Positions 62,198 through 64,000 of a stretch of 64,000 nt of DNA are shown here, in pieces; position 1 is the first letter of the stretch, and the number at the start of each line of letters is the position of its first letter. Origin of the DNA: Flavimaribacter sp039888615. Lineage in GTDB: Bacteria > Pseudomonadota > Alphaproteobacteria > Rhizobiales > Rhizobiaceae. The notes below the pieces were generated by a model. The model did no database searches, had not been told where the DNA came from, and saw only the letters and a program-made list of their open reading frames with translations. The position numbers were made by a program, and so were the translations under genes. The DNA is taken from NCBI GenBank assembly GCA_039888615.1, contig JBDQQS010000008.1, one strand, 5' to 3'.

Positions 62198-63362
62198 TGG
62201 CGAAAGACCATGTGATGAGAGCCGTCGCACTGGTCGTGATCAGGGTCGTCAGCAAGGTCGCGACGATCTTGCCGAAATCCAGATTGGCGCGCACGCCTTC
62301 GGAAACCCTGCTTTTCTTCGCCCATATCGCCGCCGTCACGCCCAGACGGGCGGTGAAGAAATAGGAGAGCACATAGCTGAGATAGAGCGCGAAGAATTGC
62401 GGGCGCAGCGATTTCCATTCGCTGGCGACGATGACGTCCCAAAGCACCATGATGGGCCAGCAGAACAGGAACGCAACCACGCCTGCGGCGACCGGGGCGT
62501 CAAAAATCGCGCGTTCCGGCCGCCAGAGCCCGATCAGGAACGCTCCGACGAAAGCCGGCGCCATTTTCAGCAGGACGGCGGGCCAGAACAGATACTTGTC
62601 CTGCGCCAGGATCGCCGCCTGGATTTCTTCGTGCTGGCTGGCGAGCTGGGTCTTTCGGAACGTCTCGGCGCGTTTGACCCACTCGGGTCGCGATCTCAGC
62701 CCCTGCTGATCGACAGCCGCCTGGTTTTCGACGTCATCAACAAGGGAGCCCAACTCCGTGGCGTTTCTCAACGTATCGTACACGGAATAGCTGGAAGGCG
62801 TCTCGTTGCCGGCCAGGTAATTGATAATACTGGAAATGTTCAGGTAATTGTCCTGAACGAGGATATTCTCGATATCGATGGCGGTCAGGTTCGACAGGGA
62901 ATTTTCCGGAACGACGCCGTTTTGCAGCATCGCGCCCTTTATGATTGCCTCGTTGTTCTTCAGATACGAGATCAGCCGGTCGAGCGCAGCGTTGTAGGCG
63001 TCGGAATTCAGATGTTGTCCGTCGACAATGTCGTATGTGTAAAACACCTGGTACTGCACATTGTGCATGGCGTTCAATTCCCCGCAGGGCTCCAGCAATC
63101 CGACTTCCCTTTCCGTGAGCGAGACGGTCTCCCTGATCTGGCTCTCGCTCTCCTTCACATGCAGGGCGCGGCAGAAAGCGGCGGGCGACGGCAATTCGGG
63201 ACTGGCGAGAAACTGCGTCTGGTTCTGCGGCCCGACGATCTGGGAGAATGTGAAGTAGTAGCGCGACGGCAGGAGCGTGAGCGCCTTGACCAGGGCAAAT
63301 ATGACCAGCAGCGCAATCAGGAAAATGACGGTGTCGATATTGCGATCGAAGATTTTCGGCAT
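62184..63362 (-). CDS. Uncharacterised membrane protein with large periplasmic domain
   Basis: About 392 aa from ATG 63362 (MPKIFDRNI); an ATG three codons earlier is equally possible. One N-terminal helix (VIFLIALLVIFALVKAL), a helical, charged soluble part of about 230 residues with Cys (SPAAFCRALHV, LLEPCGELN), and three C-terminal hydrophobic segments. I recognise no family. Coupled by overlap to the transglycosylase-like gene, suggesting a joint envelope task. Confidence 0.68.
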   Translation of the reverse strand: MPKIFDRNIDTVIFLIALLVIFALVKALTLLPSRYYFTFSQIVGPQNQTQFLASPELPSPAAFCRALHVKESESQIRETVSLTEREVGLLEPCGELNAMHNVQYQVFYTYDIVDGQHLNSDAYNAALDRLISYLKNNEAIIKGAMLQNGVVPENSLSNLTAIDIENILVQDNYLNISSIINYLAGNETPSSYSVYDTLRNATELGSLVDDVENQAAVDQQGLRSRPEWVKRAETFRKTQLASQHEEIQAAILAQDKYLFWPAVLLKMAPAFVGAFLIGLWRPERAIFDAPVAAGVVAFLFCWPIMVLWDVIVASEWKSLRPQFFALYLSYVLSYFFTARLGVTAAIWAKKSRVSEGVRANLDFGKIVATLLTTLITTSATALITWSFANAGQ

Positions 63363-63660
63363 AATGGACATCCCTGTTTTGGTTATCCATCCGATGCAAC
63401 CGGATACCAGCGACAGATAACGCGGTGATTTCATCGATGTGCACTATACAATTACAGGTTATATTCAGCAATATTTCGAATATTATTAGGAGTATTAATC
63501 TGCCTTGAGCCTTTCTATTCTTTTGTAATTCTTGTCCTGTTTCAGGCTGGCTTCGCGCCGCAATCGCGCCCGATCGCCCGCCGGCCCGCCATCTTTCTGC
63601 TCCCAAAACGTGTAGTCCTTGCCTATACTCGCCCTGACCGATTCCCTTCCGGAGGCATTC

Positions 63661-64000
63661 ATGGGACTGCTGGCGCGACTTTCCTCCGTCAATCTCTCGA
63701 TCTGGGTCATTATCGGCGCGCTGTCGGGGATCTTCTGCGGCGTGTTCATTGGCGACTATGCGGCGAACCTGGAGCCGTTCGGCTCGATCTACGTCATGCT
63801 CTTGCAGATGTGCGTGTTTCCCTTCGTCGTCTCCTCGCTTCTGCACGGGCTCGGCAGCCTGACGCCGCAAATGGCGCTGCGGCTTCTGAAATCCGGCCTG
63901 CCGGTGTTCCTCATCGGCTGGGCGGTGGTGTTCGCCGGCTTGTGGATCCTGTCGCAGGGCATTCCGGAGGCGCGCCCGCCGGTTCTGGTGGAGCCATCCA
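63661..64000 (+). CDS. Dicarboxylate/amino acid:cation symporter (SLC1 type), N-terminal part
   Basis: The first 113 codons of a sodium- or proton-coupled symporter of the DAACS family, cut by the right edge. ATG 63661 (MGLLARLSS) has GGAGG four bases upstream. Helix 1 is SIWVIIGALSGIFCGVFIG; the family segment PFGSIYVMLLQMCVFPFVVSSLLHG (first 19 residues typical) follows. Ligand cannot be judged because the C-terminal half is absent. Confidence 0.85.
   Translation, partial: MGLLARLSSVNLSIWVIIGALSGIFCGVFIGDYAANLEPFGSIYVMLLQMCVFPFVVSSLLHGLGSLTPQMALRLLKSGLPVFLIGWAVVFAGLWILSQGIPEARPPVLVEPS

Noticed and set aside
62187..63428. A 413-codon plus-strand frame opposite the membrane protein gene.
   Set aside because: The minus strand gives a signal/TM pattern and gene overlap with 61595-62197; the plus-strand product is charged and featureless.
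63495..63662. A possible 55-codon minus-strand gene ending in KRIERLKAD, left of the symporter.
   Set aside because: Its ATG would overlap the symporter ATG on the other strand and it has no visible ribosome site or family; I could not support it.

Overview
The window looks like a chromosomal segment of an alphaproteobacterium, most likely of the order Hyphomicrobiales (Rhizobiales). The grounds are the family mix and regulation: a hmuPSTUV heme locus with a RirA-like operator, a bacterioferritin gene behind an Irr-type ICE box, a five-enzyme hut pathway (HutF plus HutG), an Omp25/31-type porin, a Tat-exported TIGR03808-like repeat protein, and many small catabolic operons with their own transporters and regulators. 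Coding density is high and I see no prophage, insertion sequence, CRISPR array or rRNA. I cannot name a genus.

Layout. 1-9061: the 3'-truncated xanthine dehydrogenase small subunit, then a histidine-utilisation divergon. hutIHGU reads left and hutF-hutC reads right from a shared 22-bp palindrome. 9141-11574: LysR regulator, Rieske non-heme iron oxygenase and a coupled small protein. 11525-21942: a heme-acquisition island. hmuPSTUV reads left; the TonB-dependent receptor, a small secreted protein, exbB, two different exbD genes, tonB and an IsdG-type heme monooxygenase read right. 22232-23133: ICE box, bfd-like ferredoxin and bfr, so imported heme iron can be released and stored next door. 23208-28565: a two-barrel porin, a GT39-type glycosyltransferase, an FMN-dependent L-lactate dehydrogenase-like enzyme and a 2-oxoglutarate/iron dioxygenase.

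28674-34789: a hydroxycinnamate (ferulate/p-coumarate type) module with MarR regulator and operator, SDR dehydrogenase, feruloyl-CoA synthase, TRAP membrane subunits and a crotonase. A thiolase and an aldehyde dehydrogenase that could complete such a pathway lie about 20 kb away (53361-56052). 34932-41183: a striking envelope cluster. A CHASE2 adenylate cyclase is divergent from a TPR plus outer-membrane barrel protein (Slam-like), a FecR-domain protein with Asn/Gly-rich tandem repeats, and a secreted modular protein. This is the best candidate for an undescribed system in the window.

41194-46479: tripartite tricarboxylate transporter tctA/tctB divergent from tctC, followed by an FMN reductase, an IclR regulator and an NTF2-like protein. 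46483-48344: an ECF41 sigma-factor operon (membrane protein, CxxC carboxymuconolactone-decarboxylase-like protein, sigma factor) with a recognisable ECF41-type promoter. Then tRNA-Gln(UUG), an O-antigen-ligase-type protein, betA/betB behind a BetI-like palindrome, ALDH, thiolase and galE. 57189-64000: a Pro/His/Gly-rich secreted protein, asparaginase II, the TIGR03808-like protein, a probable phosphonatase remnant, a cytochrome P460 family protein, two uncharacterised envelope proteins and the start of an SLC1-type dicarboxylate/amino-acid symporter cut by the right edge.

All function calls come from reading motifs and family resemblance by eye; no database search was run.
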